Below, piece by piece: positions 1-7,902 of a stretch of 31,650 nucleotides of DNA (position 1 is the first letter of the stretch; each line of letters begins with the position of its first letter). Origin of the DNA: CAYNRG01 sp047974855. GTDB lineage: Bacteria; Bacillota_I; Bacilli_A; Erysipelotrichales; Erysipelotrichaceae. The notes beneath the pieces were generated by a model. That model was not told where the DNA came from. It did not search any database and saw nothing but the letters and a program-made list of their open reading frames with translations. Position numbers and translations under genes: made by a program. The stretch spans positions 1 through 31,650 of the forward strand of contig JBKECT010000049.1 in the NCBI GenBank assembly GCA_047974855.1. Direction: 5' to 3'.

Positions 1-1
1 C

Positions 2-52
2 CTCCTACTGATGGTAGGAATGATGGGATGTAAGGATATGAAAGCTGAATAA
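2..52 (+). CDS. C-terminal end of an unidentified upstream gene (partial)
   Basis: An open frame enters from the left edge and stops with TAA at 50-52, leaving only 16 residues that end in KDMKAE. A terminator hairpin begins 14 nt later, which supports a real gene end here. The fragment is too short to identify. The other two frames also stop early, so the choice of this frame is tentative. Confidence 0.3.
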   Translation, partial: LLLMVGMMGCKDMKAE

Positions 53-65
53 AGTATTAGTGTAG

Positions 66-91
66 AAAGGGTCATAGAAGACTCTTTTTTT
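66..91 (+). terminator. Intrinsic terminator of the upstream gene
   Basis: AAAGGGTC (66-73) pairs with GACTCTTT (80-87) through one G-U pair, with a 6-nt loop ATAGAA, followed by more T residues to 91. It separates the upstream gene from the pth promoter. Confidence 0.6.
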
Positions 92-114
92 ATGGTAGAG
101 TTTTAAGTAAAAAA

Positions 115-123
115 TGGTATAAT
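115..123 (+). promoter_or_regulatory. Extended -10 promoter of the pth-mfd-rqcP operon
   Basis: TATAAT lies at 118-123, preceded by TG at 115-116, which gives an extended -10 element. No good -35 box is visible at 16-18 bp upstream. It lies directly after the upstream terminator and 23 nt before the pth start, so it probably drives the housekeeping operon. Confidence 0.6.
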
Positions 124-146
124 TAAAAAAGATATGAGGTGCTACG

Positions 147-704
147 ATGAAGATAATTATAGGGCTGGGAAATCCTGGGGGAAAATATGAAAAAACACGC
201 CATAATGCAGGCTTTGAGGCTATTGAATGCTTAGCTAAGAAATGCGGAACCACATTTCAACAAGAAAAATTTAATGCTGAGATTGCAGAGTTTTCACAAA
301 ACGGAGAAAAAGTTTTATTGATGAAGCCATTAACTTATATGAATGCATCAGGTGAAGCACTAATTCAAGCGATGAAATTTTATAAAGTGGAGGTAAAAGA
401 TATTTTGGTTATGCACGATGATTTGGATTTACCTGTGGGTAAAATTCGGATCAGATATCAAGGCAGTGCGGGTGGACAAAAAGGGATGCTTAGCATTCAA
501 CAACACTTACATACTCAAGAAATTGGCAGGATTCGAATTGGGATTGATAAAAGTCCAATTATTCCAGTGGTGGACTATGTGCTAGGGAAAGTTCCGTCAG
601 AGGAAAGAGAGCAGTATAATGAAGCAATTGAAAAAGCGGCAGAAGCAGCACTTTATTTTTTGAGTCATTCGATCGTTGATGTAATGAATAGGTTTAACAC
701 ATGA
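147..704 (+). CDS. pth: Peptidyl-tRNA hydrolase
   Basis: Cytoplasmic enzyme that cleaves peptidyl-tRNA released by stalled ribosomes so that the tRNA is recycled. The 185-residue length is normal for bacterial Pth. The N-terminus carries GLGNPG (N9) and TRHNAG with the catalytic His at 19. YMNASG (N66) and HDDLDL (D91) match E. coli N68 and D93. A GAGGTG ribosome site lies just before the ATG. One oddity is at 109-114: where most Pth proteins read GGHNG, this one reads GGQKG, so the residues equivalent to E. coli H113 and N114 are Q111 and K112. The stop overlaps the mfd start by 4 nt (ATGA), so the two are probably translationally coupled. The pth-mfd order is classical for Bacillota. Confidence 0.97.
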   Translation: MKIIIGLGNPGGKYEKTRHNAGFEAIECLAKKCGTTFQQEKFNAEIAEFSQNGEKVLLMKPLTYMNASGEALIQAMKFYKVEVKDILVMHDDLDLPVGKIRIRYQGSAGGQKGMLSIQQHLHTQEIGRIRIGIDKSPIIPVVDYVLGKVPSEEREQYNEAIEKAAEAALYFLSHSIVDVMNRFNT

Positions 705-3700
705 AAGAGTTGATTTTAAAACAGCTTTGCAACAACAAGGCAGTTGAAGATTTAAGGTTAGGAGAATTATCGGTATCATCTCCCATTCAAGAAGCTATGG
801 TTCTTGCTGCAAGCTTTTACCAAAATAAAAGAATCATCGTGGTAGTCAAACCCAATTTATACGCAGCACAACGCTTACAAGAAAGACTTATTCCTTATTT
901 ATCAAGTGAGGAGTGTTGTTTGTTTAGTGTTGAAGATTCTTTGAGGGTAGAAGCTATTGCTTCAAGTCCTGAGTTATTGGCAGGAAGAGTAGAATTGATG
1001 CACCAGTTTTTAGATGGTAAGAGTAGGATTATTATTACCCATGTCAGTGCGTTAATTAGACAACTGCCACGCCCCGAACTTTTTAAAGATCGGTGCTTAA
1101 CTCTATCTCTTGGGCAAGAGATAGAACCCAATGAGTTAAAAAGAAACTTGATTCGTGCTGGATATCATCAGTTGTCACACGTTGACCAACCACTTTCATT
1201 TGCTGTTCGTGGAGGTGTTTTTGATGTTTATTCTATGAATTATGATCATCCTATAAGAATTGAATTTTTTGATCGTGAGATAGAACGACTATGTTTTTTT
1301 GACATCCAAAGTCAGCGATCGATTGAAAATATAAGTCAGGTAGAATTTATTCCAGCAACGGATATTTTATTTAGTGAAGAAGACATAGAAGTAATTAAAC
1401 AAAAAGCAAACGAATTACTAAGTGATAGAAAAAATAATATGTCTCATGAAGTTGAGATGGATTTACAACTGATAGAAAATTATATCAGCAATCCCTCATT
1501 ATATCTTTATTATCCTTTCACCAACAAAACTGCATCAGTGCTAGATTATTTGAACCAACCTGAAATTATTTTAAGTTCTAAAGAAGAATGCGAAATACAG
1601 GTGCGTCATGTTACAGAGAGCAATGTAGCCTATATTCAAGAGATGGTTCAAGAGGGAAAGAAGTTACCACGATTTAGTGTGATGAATGAATTTGAAAATG
1701 TAATTAATGGATATACAACGCACGAAGTAAATCTATTTATGGATAACACGTCAGGCATTTTAGAACTGGATTTACCTAAGGAAACACTCGCGGTTCAACT
1801 ACGCTTGCTTGAAAAAACAAGAAAAGATCATCGTATTTTATTTTGCCTTCAGGAACATGAAATGAAGGTGGTTACGGAAGAGTGTATTAAGCAAAGTATT
1901 CCCTATTCATTAGTGCAGATTGAAAATGAATTGAAAGTGGGAGTCAACCTTGCATTTACATCCATCTTTGAAGGATTTCATTCCCCAAAAGATAAGTTAA
2001 TGGTTATTGGATCTAATGATATCTATGGGAAAGCTAAAAAATCATATCGCTTTGCGAATAAATTTAAAAACGCTGAAATGTTGCAGAGCTATCAAGACTT
2101 AAATATCCAAGACTATGTTGTACACAATCAACATGGAGTTGGGCAATACATGGGAATTGAAACCAAAGAAGTTGTAGGAATTAGGCAAGATTTTTTACGA
2201 ATTATTTATCGTGGAAACGATGAGCTGCTGGTGCCCTTAGAGCAATTTAGACTAGTTAGAAAATTTTTATCTAAAGAAGGTGCACAGCCTAAACTACATA
2301 AGCTTGGTTCAAGTGAGTGGCGCAAGACCAAGGAAAGAGTTCAAGACAGTGTTAATGACTTAGCAGAAAGATTAGTTAACTTATATGCTTTAAGAACACA
2401 AGAAGGCGGATATGCTTTTGATGTGGATAGTGAAGCACAACTAGAATTTGAAAAATCATTTGACTATGAGTTAACGCCAGATCAAAAAGTTGCGGTTGAA
2501 GAAATTAAAAAAGATATGATGACAAAAAGACCAATGGATCGCCTACTTTGTGGAGATGTGGGATTTGGCAAGACCGAGGTAGCCATTAGAGCAGCCTTCA
2601 AAGCGGTACACGAAGGGAAGCAAGTTGCTTTTTTATGCCCTACAACAATCTTATCTAGCCAGCACGTAAAAACATTTAAACAACGATTCGGAGAAGAAGC
2701 GGTTGTGATTGAAGTGCTAAATCGGTTTGTGTCTGTTTCAAAACAAAGAGAAATTCTAAAAAGATGCAAAGAAGGGAAGATTGATATTCTTATAGGAACA
2801 CATCGGATGTTAAGTAAGGATGTGCAATTTAGAGATTTAGGGTTATTGGTTATTGATGAGGAACAACGCTTTGGAGTAGAACATAAAGAAAAAATCAGTG
2901 AGATGAAACAAAGTGTTGATGTGCTTTCTTTGTCGGCAACACCAATTCCTAGAACACTGCAGATGTCGCTACTAGGAATTAGGCAACTTTCATTGTTAGA
3001 AACACCACCAGATAATCGACAATCAGTACAAACGTATATTGTCGAGAAAAAAGATGGATTGGTGAAAGAAGTGATAGAGCGGGAATTAAGTCGACAAGGG
3101 CAAGTTTTTTATCTGCATAATCATACTGAGGAAATATACCAAAGACAAAGGCAGCTGCAAGCATTATTACCGCTGGCTAAAATGGCGACAGTGCACGGGA
3201 AAATGGATCGTGATGAAGTGGAAGATGTGATGATGAAATTCAGCCAAGGAGAGTTGGATATTTTGCTATGCACAACAATTATTGAAACTGGAATTGATAT
3301 TCCAAATGCGAATACGATATTAGTAGAAAATGCTCAAAATTTTGGATTGTCACAGTTATATCAAATTAAAGGGAGAGTTGGAAGGTCAAGTCGTTTAGCG
3401 TATGCATATTTTATGATCCCAGAGGCAAGACAACTAACAGAAGCGGCATCAAAGAGGCTTCAAGCTATGAAAGATTTTACACAATTAGGGAGCGGTTATA
3501 AAATTGCAATGCGAGACTTAACAATTCGTGGTGCAGGAGATATATTAGGACCAGAACAGTCGGGGTTCATTGATACAGTTGGGATGGATATGTATTTAGA
3601 AATGTTAGAAGAAGCAATTAATGATAAAAAAGGAATTGTTAAGAGAGAAGAAAAAGCAAGAGAAAAAATTAAAGCACAGGCAGACAATTATATTCCTAAA

Positions 3701-4111
3701 GAGTATGCAGCCGATGATTATGATAAATTAAGTATGTATCAAAAAATTGATGAAGTTAAAACAGAAGTTGATTTATTGAGTTATCAAGAGCAAATTCGTG
3801 ATGAGCATGGACGCCTTCCTCAAGGGGTGGAAACTATTTTTAAGAAGCGATGGTTAGAAATTTTATTGAGCGAAACAGAAAAAATAAAATTAAAAGATGA
3901 AAAACAATACGAATTAATATTTTCTGAAGAGTTTAGTAATCAATTAGATGGTATAAAACTATTTGAAATGATTAATCAATTATCAAAAGAGATTACTTTA
4001 AAGTATCAACAAGGGGAAATTAAATTAACAGTTCCAAAGAGAAAAGATGCTTTAGAGATGATGATTGAGATTATTAAAAGAAAAGAAGAGGTGATAAGAA
4101 GTGAGAGTTGA
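701..4111 (+). CDS. mfd: Transcription-repair coupling factor Mfd
   Basis: DNA translocase that removes RNA polymerase stalled at lesions and recruits UvrA. Its 1136 residues are close to the usual length of about 1150. The N-terminal UvrB-like region occupies roughly residues 1-350. The CarD-like polymerase-interaction domain (YVVHNQHGVGQY) begins near 470. The RecG-like helicase follows: Walker A GDVGFGKTE near 618, the DEEQ box near 717, SATPIPRT near 747, and the motif VI region GRVGRSSR near 891. The C-terminal regulatory domain follows to the end. The start codon overlaps the pth stop, and the end overlaps rqcP by 11 nt. No frameshift or missing motif was seen. Confidence 0.98.
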   Translation: MKELILKQLCNNKAVEDLRLGELSVSSPIQEAMVLAASFYQNKRIIVVVKPNLYAAQRLQERLIPYLSSEECCLFSVEDSLRVEAIASSPELLAGRVELMHQFLDGKSRIIITHVSALIRQLPRPELFKDRCLTLSLGQEIEPNELKRNLIRAGYHQLSHVDQPLSFAVRGGVFDVYSMNYDHPIRIEFFDREIERLCFFDIQSQRSIENISQVEFIPATDILFSEEDIEVIKQKANELLSDRKNNMSHEVEMDLQLIENYISNPSLYLYYPFTNKTASVLDYLNQPEIILSSKEECEIQVRHVTESNVAYIQEMVQEGKKLPRFSVMNEFENVINGYTTHEVNLFMDNTSGILELDLPKETLAVQLRLLEKTRKDHRILFCLQEHEMKVVTEECIKQSIPYSLVQIENELKVGVNLAFTSIFEGFHSPKDKLMVIGSNDIYGKAKKSYRFANKFKNAEMLQSYQDLNIQDYVVHNQHGVGQYMGIETKEVVGIRQDFLRIIYRGNDELLVPLEQFRLVRKFLSKEGAQPKLHKLGSSEWRKTKERVQDSVNDLAERLVNLYALRTQEGGYAFDVDSEAQLEFEKSFDYELTPDQKVAVEEIKKDMMTKRPMDRLLCGDVGFGKTEVAIRAAFKAVHEGKQVAFLCPTTILSSQHVKTFKQRFGEEAVVIEVLNRFVSVSKQREILKRCKEGKIDILIGTHRMLSKDVQFRDLGLLVIDEEQRFGVEHKEKISEMKQSVDVLSLSATPIPRTLQMSLLGIRQLSLLETPPDNRQSVQTYIVEKKDGLVKEVIERELSRQGQVFYLHNHTEEIYQRQRQLQALLPLAKMATVHGKMDRDEVEDVMMKFSQGELDILLCTTIIETGIDIPNANTILVENAQNFGLSQLYQIKGRVGRSSRLAYAYFMIPEARQLTEAASKRLQAMKDFTQLGSGYKIAMRDLTIRGAGDILGPEQSGFIDTVGMDMYLEMLEEAINDKKGIVKREEKAREKIKAQADNYIPKEYAADDYDKLSMYQKIDEVKTEVDLLSYQEQIRDEHGRLPQGVETIFKKRWLEILLSETEKIKLKDEKQYELIFSEEFSNQLDGIKLFEMINQLSKEITLKYQQGEIKLTVPKRKDALEMMIEIIKRKEEVIRSES

Positions 4112-4364
4112 TAAATATTTAAAAGTATCACGCATTTTAAAAAGGAGAAGTGTTTCCAAGGAATTAGCACTACACCAAAGAATTGAAGTGAACGGGAAAC
4201 TTGTAAAACCATCTTATCATGTGGAGATAGGTGATGAGATTACAATAACCTATGGGCGAAGACAGATGAGTGTCAAGGTTCTAGAATTAACGCAACAAGT
4301 TAAAAAACAAGAAGCGACAGATATGTATGAGGTAATTAGTGAAGCTTGGATTGAAGAAGAGTAG
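4101..4364 (+). CDS. rqcP: S4-domain ribosome quality-control factor RqcP (YabO)
   Basis: Small RNA-binding protein of the Hsp15/YabO family. In Bacillus subtilis, RqcP works with RqcH on stalled 50S subunits to add alanine tails. The 87 residues begin RVDKYLKVSRILKRR and continue with an S4 fold (VNGK, GDEITITYG). This matches what I remember of B. subtilis YabO, including the MYxxxSEAW-like tail. Translation appears to start at GTG 4101 inside the end of mfd, an 11-nt overlap suggesting coupling. In B. subtilis, spoVT, yabM and yabN lie between mfd and yabO. Here they are absent. Confidence 0.92.
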   Translation: MRVDKYLKVSRILKRRSVSKELALHQRIEVNGKLVKPSYHVEIGDEITITYGRRQMSVKVLELTQQVKKQEATDMYEVISEAWIEEE

Positions 4365-4407
4365 TTTAAAACACAAAGACAAAGTGAGAGACGCGAAGTA
4401 ATAGTAA

Positions 4408-4455
4408 AAAGGTACTTAGGGATTAAAAAAACTCAGTGAAAGTACCTTTCTTTTT
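4408..4455 (+). terminator. Terminator of the pth-mfd-rqcP operon
   Basis: AAAGGTACTT (4408-4417) pairs perfectly with AAGTACCTTT (4440-4449). The loop is 22 nt and is followed by C and five T residues. It lies 44 nt after the rqcP stop and closes the housekeeping operon. Confidence 0.75.
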
Positions 4456-4472
4456 ATAAAAATTACTAAAGT

Positions 4473-4649
4473 GTTCAAGTGATGACCATTACATTTAAAG
4501 TAACTATTGGAAGTAAGTCACAAGGGAAGACAATTACAAATGGTGCGATGTTAGAAAATCCTTTGGATCTAGGAAATCCGACTATGTCAAATGTGGTACA
4601 AACAAAAGTATCAAATAAATTGTATGTTCCAAATACAGGAATAAAATAA
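4473..4649 (+). pseudogene. Decayed C-terminal piece of a repeat-domain surface protein
   Basis: The frame ending with TAA at 4647 encodes TITFKVTIGSKSQGKTITN, then ENPLDLGNP, SNVVQTKVSN and YVPNTGIK. This pattern resembles the end of the DUF11-type beta-sandwich repeats of bacterial adhesins (ITFKVTV, then GxTITNTA, then NP, then SN-V-T), with a trace of a sortase-like PNTG. The frame is closed by a TAA at 4467, there is no credible start or ribosome site, and no sorting tail follows the PNTG. I read it as a remnant, not a gene. It sits between two terminators in an otherwise empty 352-nt gap. Confidence 0.55.
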
Positions 4650-4659
4650 CAACAACAAT

Positions 4660-4695
4660 AAAAGCAAGTTCAAAAATGAGGAGAGCTTGCTTTTT
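4660..4695. terminator. Bidirectional terminator
   Basis: AAAAGCAAGTTC (4660-4671) pairs with GAGCTTGCTTTT (4683-4694), with one G-U pair and a loop of 11 nt. T residues follow on the plus strand. The minus strand reads into a weaker T-rich run. It lies 22 nt beyond the stop of the minus-strand gene ending at 4717, so it probably ends that transcript and once ended the decayed gene on the plus strand. Confidence 0.65.
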
Positions 4696-4716
4696 ATGTT
4701 ATGATGATTTAATGAA

Positions 4717-6714
4717 TTAGACAATTTTAAGATAGATTGTTTCATACATTGCTAATGGATAAGGCAAAGTGTAAACTCCATCTAGTTCTTTGATGAAAAA
4801 ATCATGTGTTGTTTGTCGGGTTGTGAGCTTTATGTGTAGTGTGTTTCCTCTATAGCTAGGCAAGACAAGCTGAATGTTGTCAAAGGCGTCAAGAGAGAAG
4901 TTGGTTAGGATGAGCTTATCATTTTCTTTGATGAATTGAACCACTGAGGTGTTTTTAAGAAATGGAACAGAGGAAGATGAGGATAGAAAATTTTTAATAA
5001 CCTCTGCTTTATAATTGATGTATTGTCCATCCCAGCCATCTTGAGGATGATAAGCAATAGGAATAATGAAGAATGATGGTGAGCAAGCCATGCCATTCCC
5101 AATTGGGGAACTGAATTCATTATAAGTTTTGGATATAATAGTCACTTCTTTCTCGTAGGAGATGTTGAAGTAAGTGCCGCATTGTTGCATCATCGTCATA
5201 CGAGCATGATTCACACCGCAAAGAGCAGTATCAGATGAAATTTCTTCATAGGTTTGCATACTAGAGTGGGGTTCTAGTGGTGTAATTGATGTAGCATGGA
5301 TTAAATGCTCAAGATTATATTCAAATAAAATTGCTGCACTTGATCCATCTAGCAATACAATATTATTTAAAAATAATTGTTCAATCTCATCAACGGATAA
5401 ATTTCTTAGTACTTGGTCGCTACAAGCAACAACTTCATTCACTAAGTTTTCTTTGGAATGGATATCCATAGGACGACAAGCAATTCCAAAGGAACTTAGT
5501 AGAGCTAACCACTCAAATTCTTTCGGCAAAAGATTATCTAGTGTTGAATTCAAGAGATGACGTGTTGAGACGCTGTCTTGTGCATAAAGTACTTTTATGC
5601 CATCTAATTGATTGATGTTGATTCGATTAGCGACTAAAAAATTTAAAAACGGCTTGCTTTGAGCAAGAATGTCTTGGTGGCGATAGTCTTCGACAACACC
5701 ATTGCCCATCATATCATAAAAGTTAAGTTGCACTCCGCATGCACCAACAAGTGCACAGGTTTCTAATTGAAGTTGAGTAAAAGCATTAGATTTAGCATAG
5801 GGGCTGTACATATAGTTTTCTAATTCTGGAAAAAGATGAGTGTCTTCTTTTGCCATATCTGCTGTCACACGGGTAATACGATTAAAATCACGAATATAAT
5901 GTAGCCCAGCTTTTTCATTGTATGCAGGTAGATGAGGGCGATTTGTCTTAGGATGTCCATTACACAGTGTTTCTAGTAACAGACTCCAGTTGCGATTTTC
6001 TATTTGATGCCATTGTGGTTCTGAACTCATTAGTCCAAGGATGGTATCGCTGGATATTTTAGATACGGCAGCATTTATCTTTTTAGCCACATCTAGCATT
6101 TCTTTTTGTGCTTGTCTTAAATAGACTAAACGTTCTAAAGTTGTGGTGTTGGGTGTTAAAATTTTCTTAACAAACTCTTCACGGGTTATTGTGTATCCTA
6201 ATTGTTCAGAATATAACTTCATATGATCACTACAAAAACATCCCCATTGAACAGGAGTGTGATTGAAGTGTCTAAAATCATCATCAAGCCAAATATATCT
6301 TGGGTGAATTGCTGCATAGCACTCAAACGTTGATGCGATATAACTTTGCCAATTTGCATCATTTGGACAAGCGACTAGATGGGCTGAAACCCCTTGATAG
6401 TCCACCATAGTTTTAAAATTTAAATCATCATTTGCAATCCGACCACGATCACAATGTTGCAGTGTGCACCAAGCGTTTAATGAAAGAGTTACGTTGAGAT
6501 GCTGTAATTCATCTTGGATTACTTTGCTGACATCAAGCCACTTCTGAGTTTCACTTAAAGGGATATGCCCTTGGTTTAATTCTTCGCTATTGATAATGAT
6601 ATTAACGTCATCAATTTTTGCGGCTTTGATGAATTGTTCTAGTTGATATTGTTTTTGCTTATCCCAAGTTTTTGGGTCTATGCCAAGTCGTAAAGAATAA
6701 ATAAAATTTTCCAT
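4717..6714 (-). CDS. Putative cytoplasmic glycoside hydrolase of unassigned family
   Basis: This is a 665-residue protein with no signal peptide or membrane segment. I do not recognise a named family. The first 350 residues alternate strands and helices like a TIM barrel, for example IWLDDDFRHFNH (D144-D146), GCFCSDHM (C159, C161), LGLMSSEPQWH (E232) and HLFPELENYMYSP (E297, E299). Residues 370-520 resemble the Rossmann-like domain that follows the barrel in GH42-type enzymes (VLYAQDS, VLLDGSSAAIL), and a beta-rich tail follows. Acidic residues at strand ends are the natural catalytic candidates, but this is inference. It starts at ATG 6714 behind AAAAGGAG. Its promoter carries the same tandem half-sites as the galacto-N-biose operon and the GH101 gene, so it probably processes an imported mucin glycan. 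Confidence 0.6.
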   Translation of the reverse strand: MENFIYSLRLGIDPKTWDKQKQYQLEQFIKAAKIDDVNIIINSEELNQGHIPLSETQKWLDVSKVIQDELQHLNVTLSLNAWCTLQHCDRGRIANDDLNFKTMVDYQGVSAHLVACPNDANWQSYIASTFECYAAIHPRYIWLDDDFRHFNHTPVQWGCFCSDHMKLYSEQLGYTITREEFVKKILTPNTTTLERLVYLRQAQKEMLDVAKKINAAVSKISSDTILGLMSSEPQWHQIENRNWSLLLETLCNGHPKTNRPHLPAYNEKAGLHYIRDFNRITRVTADMAKEDTHLFPELENYMYSPYAKSNAFTQLQLETCALVGACGVQLNFYDMMGNGVVEDYRHQDILAQSKPFLNFLVANRININQLDGIKVLYAQDSVSTRHLLNSTLDNLLPKEFEWLALLSSFGIACRPMDIHSKENLVNEVVACSDQVLRNLSVDEIEQLFLNNIVLLDGSSAAILFEYNLEHLIHATSITPLEPHSSMQTYEEISSDTALCGVNHARMTMMQQCGTYFNISYEKEVTIISKTYNEFSSPIGNGMACSPSFFIIPIAYHPQDGWDGQYINYKAEVIKNFLSSSSSVPFLKNTSVVQFIKENDKLILTNFSLDAFDNIQLVLPSYRGNTLHIKLTTRQTTHDFFIKELDGVYTLPYPLAMYETIYLKIV

Positions 6715-6765
6715 CGATTGCTCCTTTTTAGCAAATGTAAATTAAGAGTATTGCAATATAGTATA

Positions 6766-6830
6766 ATTATATCCAATTTAAAAGAGTATTAATTTATTTA
6801 TCTTGCCAAATAATAGATGAAAATTGCTTT
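6766..6830 (-). promoter_or_regulatory. Promoter and AraC-type tandem operator of the unassigned hydrolase
   Basis: Read on the minus strand, half-site 1 is AAAGCAATTTTCATCTA (6830 down to 6814). Half-site 2, containing GGCAAGATAAATAAA, begins 21 bp further on. TATAAT occupies 6771 down to 6766, exactly 59 bp from the first base of half-site 1. No consensus -35 box is present, as expected for an activator-dependent promoter. The same geometry recurs at two other promoters in the window. Confidence 0.65.
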
Positions 6831-6878
6831 TTTACTTTCTTATACTTATAATAAAAGTAAGAAAATTCTATAGAGCAC

Positions 6879-6901
6879 AAAAAAAGAGCGAATGCCCTTT
6901 T
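6879..6901 (-). terminator. Terminator of the AraC-type regulator gene
   Basis: On the minus strand, AAAAGGGC (6901-6894) pairs with GCTCTTTT (6889-6882) with one G-U pair and a 4-nt loop, then runs into further T residues. The stem begins inside the stop codon of the regulator gene. The regulator and the downstream hydrolase are therefore separate transcripts. Confidence 0.75.
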
Positions 6902-7748
6902 ATGATGTAATTGTTTTTGGAGTGATATTTTGGAGTTCACTACGATAGCGGCGTGGTGTGGTTTTAAAATTTTTCTTAAAAACCTGGATAAAATAAGATT
7001 CAGAGGACATCCCAACAATTTGCGAAATTTCAGAAATGGAGAAGTCCGTATTTTTTAATAGATTGCAAGCCTCATCCAAGCGGCGTTGCTGGAGGTACTG
7101 GATAGGAGATACGTTGTAGTATTTCTTGAAAGAGTGAACCAGATAATATTTATTAATAAAAGATAACTCGCATAACTTTTCTAACGAAATGTCCTCATAG
7201 AAATGCTTGTCGATATATTGCTTAACATAAGCACATTCTCGTGTTGATTTTTTTGGAGCTTCAACAGTGAGATGAACTTGTGTTCGTCGGATGATGTTGA
7301 TTAATAAGACTTCTAATAGGTTTTGAGAAATCAAAGCGTAGGAATCCGATTTTGCTTTCGCTTCTTGATATAGTGTTTTAATGTAAAACAAAATTTCATG
7401 CTTGTAGTCAGAGTAATTGTGCAAACTATAGTGTTGGTTCTCACGAGATAAAAGTGAAATCCCATCAAATCCAACAACAATGTATTCTAAAGGATCTTCA
7501 TTACAAGATGATTCTGTGTGAAAGGAATTACTGTTAACGATAACTAGGTCATCCTCAGAAACGGGAAAGCTTTCATTATCAACTTGAAAGATGCCCTTAC
7601 CACGTTGTACGTAAAACAACTCTGTAAATGGATGTGAGTGGATGATGGAATGCCAGTCTTCAGCATAATTTGCTTGACTAACGTAGAGGAGTTTACAATT
7701 CACTTTGGATAATGTGGAGTGGATAATGTCATATTGCATGTTTCCCAT
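6900..7748 (-). CDS. AraC-family transcriptional regulator with cupin sensor
   Basis: One-component regulator of 282 residues. The N-terminal cupin-like domain (about 20-105) includes HSHPFTELFYVQRGKG and a second strand pair around VIVNSNSFHTE. The C-terminal AraC/XylS domain has two helix-turn-helix motifs: the first around ISLEKLCELSFINKYYLVHSFKKYY, shown here only by its ends ISLEKL and FKKYY, and the second FSISEISQIVGMSSESYF, followed by FKTTPRRYR. ATG 7748 is chosen because AAAGAGGTGG lies 5 nt upstream. A longer frame from 7817 would put this site inside the gene and add an unlikely Phe/Tyr-rich stretch. It is divergent from the transporter operon and is the obvious candidate to bind the shared half-sites there. 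The inducer is probably galacto-N-biose or a derivative (inference). Confidence 0.9.
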   Translation of the reverse strand: MGNMQYDIIHSTLSKVNCKLLYVSQANYAEDWHSIIHSHPFTELFYVQRGKGIFQVDNESFPVSEDDLVIVNSNSFHTESSCNEDPLEYIVVGFDGISLLSRENQHYSLHNYSDYKHEILFYIKTLYQEAKAKSDSYALISQNLLEVLLINIIRRTQVHLTVEAPKKSTRECAYVKQYIDKHFYEDISLEKLCELSFINKYYLVHSFKKYYNVSPIQYLQQRRLDEACNLLKNTDFSISEISQIVGMSSESYFIQVFKKNFKTTPRRYRSELQNITPKTITS

Positions 7749-7791
7749 ATAGACCACCTCTTTAATATCATAATAGTAGAAAAAAAATAAA

Positions 7792-7856
7792 AAAGCAATA
7801 TTTATAAATTTTTCCACAATAATTAACTATTTGTTTTTTTAAGATTTTTCTATAAT
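7792..7856 (+). promoter_or_regulatory. Promoter and AraC-type tandem operator of the galacto-N-biose operon
   Basis: Half-site 1 is AAAGCAATATTTATAAA at 7792-7808. Half-site 2, containing ACAATAATTA, begins at 7813, 21 bp after the first. TATAAT is at 7851-7856, 59 bp from the start of half-site 1. There is no good -35 box at 16-18 bp. A small hairpin (AGCGA 7872-7876, TCGCT 7880-7884) lies in the leader before the GGGAGGAG ribosome site. Confidence 0.7.
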
Positions 7857-7902
7857 TGAAGTAACAAGAAGAGCGAATATCGCTTTTGGGAGGAGAAAGA
7901 AA

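Noticed and set aside
4717..6714. Assignment of the 665-residue protein as a GH42 beta-galactosidase
   Set aside because: The domain order and a Cys pair recall GH42, but I cannot find the GH42 catalytic motifs in their expected context, so the family is left open.
7749..7817. Longer N-terminus for the AraC-type regulator
   Set aside because: The extension would be Phe/Tyr-rich, overlaps the operator half-sites of the divergent promoter, and would place the clear AAAGAGGTGG ribosome site inside the gene.
7872..7884. Leader hairpin of the binding-protein gene as a riboswitch
   Set aside because: It is a 5-bp stem with a 3-nt loop in a leader of about 40 nt, too small for a ligand-binding RNA. 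At most it stabilises the transcript.
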